Shown: positions 62,880 to 64,000 of the stretch, piece after piece
Layout: each line of letters opens with the position of its first letter
Position numbering within the stretch: position 1 is the first letter of the stretch
Assembly: GCA_016870865.1 (NCBI GenBank)
Contig: VGAC01000002.1
Coordinates: 89,792-153,791, forward strand
Length of the DNA: 64,000 bases
Direction of reading: 5' to 3'
From: Actinomycetota bacterium
GTDB lineage: Bacteria; Actinomycetota; Acidimicrobiia; Acidimicrobiales; Ilumatobacteraceae
Program-made: the position numbers and the translations under genes
Notes under the pieces: generated by a model
The model's input: only the letters and a program-made list of their open reading frames with translations
Told to the model about the DNA's origin: nothing
The model's database searches: none

Positions 62880-62885
62880 TATCAT
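62880..62885 (+). promoter_or_regulatory. -10 of a leaderless ABC-F transcript
   Basis: TATCAT ends 7 nt before GTG 62893 in the 39-bp gap between divergent genes, with no ribosome-binding site, indicating a leaderless mRNA. Confidence 0.45.
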
Positions 62886-62892
62886 CCACGGG

Positions 62893-64000
62893 GTGATCGT
62901 CATCGACGCACAGGGCCTCGCCGCAGCGCGACCGAACCGGCCCCTGTTCGGCAACCTGTCGATCACAGTCTCCAGCGGTGACCGTATCGGTATCGTCGGC
63001 CTCAACGGCTGCGGAAAAAGCACCTTGCTGCGCATTCTCACCGGGCAAATGCAGCCCGATGCGGGCCAGGTGCGAACGGGCCGCAACGCCCGGATTGGGG
63101 TTCTGTCACAGAACCCCGTGCTGCCCCTGGGTACGGTGCGCGATGCCGCCAGCGTCGACGTCGAGACGTGGCGCGCCGAGGCCGCGCTCTCACGCCTCGG
63201 GATGGGCAACATGCTCGATGCGCGTACCGACCGGTTGTCGGGAGGCGAAGCCAAACGAGTCGCCCTCGCCTCGCTCCTGTGTCGCGAGTGGGACGCACTC
63301 GTGCTCGACGAGCCGACGAACCACCTCGACCTCGATGCCATCGCCTACCTCGAGGACACTCTCGCGGCGTTGCCCTTCGGACTGCTGCTCGTTACCCACG
63401 ACCGTCATGTTCTCGACCGCGTCACAACAAAGGTGTTGGAGCTCGATCGCGGCCATGCCTACATCCACGAACCACGCGGCATCGACGCAGGGTCGGGCTA
63501 TGCCGCCTATCTCGCCGCGCGCATCGAACGCGAGGAAAACGCGGCCGCCGCCGAACAAGTGCGGCGCAACGCAGCCCGTAGGGAACTCGCATGGCTCCGG
63601 CGCGGCGCTCCCGCTCGTTCGACGAAACCCAAGGCCCGTGTTGATGCCGCGAAGAATCTCATCGCGCGACGCACCGATGCCCCGGCACGGCAGGGCGACA
63701 TCGGCCTCGATCTCGGTACGACGCGTCTCGGTACGAAGGGTGTCGAACTCGCCAACGTGTGTTTCACATGGCCCGGCCACACCTCACCCACCGTCGCCGA
63801 CTGCACCCTCACCCTCGAACCCGGCGACCGCATCGGCATCGTCGGGCCGAACGGTGCGGGCAAAAGCACGCTTCTCGACCTCGTTGCGGGTCGTGTCGAA
63901 CCCGCAACGGGCACCATCACTCGCGGTTCCACAGTCAAGATCGGTTACTACGACCAACTTGGTCGCGACCTCGACCCGACGCGGCGTGTTCGCGACGCGG
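62893..64000 (+). CDS. ABC-F family ATPase, truncated by the window edge
   Basis: Open from GTG 62893 to the end of the window (369 codons, 3' end missing). Domain 1: Walker A GLNGCGKST, signature LSGGEAKRVALA, Walker B LVLDEPTNHLDLDA and switch THDRHVLDRV. A linker with basic helices (ARRELAWLRRGAPARSTKPKA) follows, and then domain 2 with GPNGAGKST. The Uup-like linker RELAWLRRGAPARSTK favours the Uup subgroup. It is a different ABC-F protein from the one at 60548. Confidence 0.85.
   Translation, partial: MIVIDAQGLAAARPNRPLFGNLSITVSSGDRIGIVGLNGCGKSTLLRILTGQMQPDAGQVRTGRNARIGVLSQNPVLPLGTVRDAASVDVETWRAEAALSRLGMGNMLDARTDRLSGGEAKRVALASLLCREWDALVLDEPTNHLDLDAIAYLEDTLAALPFGLLLVTHDRHVLDRVTTKVLELDRGHAYIHEPRGIDAGSGYAAYLAARIEREENAAAAEQVRRNAARRELAWLRRGAPARSTKPKARVDAAKNLIARRTDAPARQGDIGLDLGTTRLGTKGVELANVCFTWPGHTSPTVADCTLTLEPGDRIGIVGPNGAGKSTLLDLVAGRVEPATGTITRGSTVKIGYYDQLGRDLDPTRRVRDA

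Overview
The window reads as a chromosomal segment of a high-GC actinobacterium. An Acidimicrobiia-type relative is my best guess. Evidence: a WhiB1-type regulator beside a PdtaS-type kinase, DUF3090, DUF3107 and SCO1664-type proteins, a paired BagA/BagB-like ArsA ATPase set, several proteins of F420-linked families, strongly G/C-ending codons, and many genes with a -10-like hexamer only 6-8 nt before the start codon (leaderless architecture). No rRNA, tRNA, CRISPR array, phage or insertion sequence was seen. The lineage is an inference; no 16S or marker search was possible.

Layout. 1-2553: nitrogen sensing and ammonium uptake (a GlnR-like box, glnK-amtB, and a second PII gene). 2609-8343: an FrhB-like Fe-S/F420 flavoprotein, an HSL-type hydrolase, a family 5 uracil-DNA glycosylase, and an actinobacterial trio (histidine phosphatase, DUF3090, SCO1664-like). 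8353-11868: etfA/etfB, a diacylglycerol kinase-like lipid kinase and a glycerophosphodiesterase. 11988-17958: whiB1, pdtaS, two ArsA ATPases, DUF3107, mrp, and a SufR-like regulator divergent from mrp. 17955-25071: a complete, tightly overlapping System I cytochrome c maturation operon ccmABCDEFGHI ending in a sulfite-oxidase-like gene. 25124-25471: the apparent wreck of a class E sortase gene. 25482-34938: an EchA6-like crotonase, a TetR regulator, the giant helicase Lhr, a DtxR-family regulator, a lipoprotein and the RNA-polymerase-associated helicase HelD.

35093-37598 holds small secreted, cold-shock, FMN/F420 split-barrel and unknown genes. 37685-46258 is a catabolic operon: beta-ureidopropionase, dihydropyrimidinase, (methyl)malonate-semialdehyde dehydrogenase, an F420-type LLM oxidoreductase and a complete NMT1/THI5-type ABC importer. 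It ends at a strong bidirectional terminator. Facing it is livK-livHMGF plus a class III omega-aminotransferase. Together the two operons could carry a dihydropyrimidine through a beta-amino acid and a semialdehyde to acyl-CoA. No classical dihydropyrimidine dehydrogenase is present, which makes the LLM enzyme an interesting candidate for the missing redox step.

52854-59306 is a secreted-protease locus: an 810-aa subtilase with fibronectin-type domains, and a rare-looking 1220-aa protein carrying two complete subtilisin catalytic domains behind two I9-like propeptides. A cell-surface lipoprotein with a C-terminal membrane anchor is divergent from it. The window ends with two ABC-F ATPases, the second running off the edge. 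Many start codons were moved inward from the longest open frame, using overlaps with neighbours, ribosome-binding sites and family length; those choices are stated per gene.
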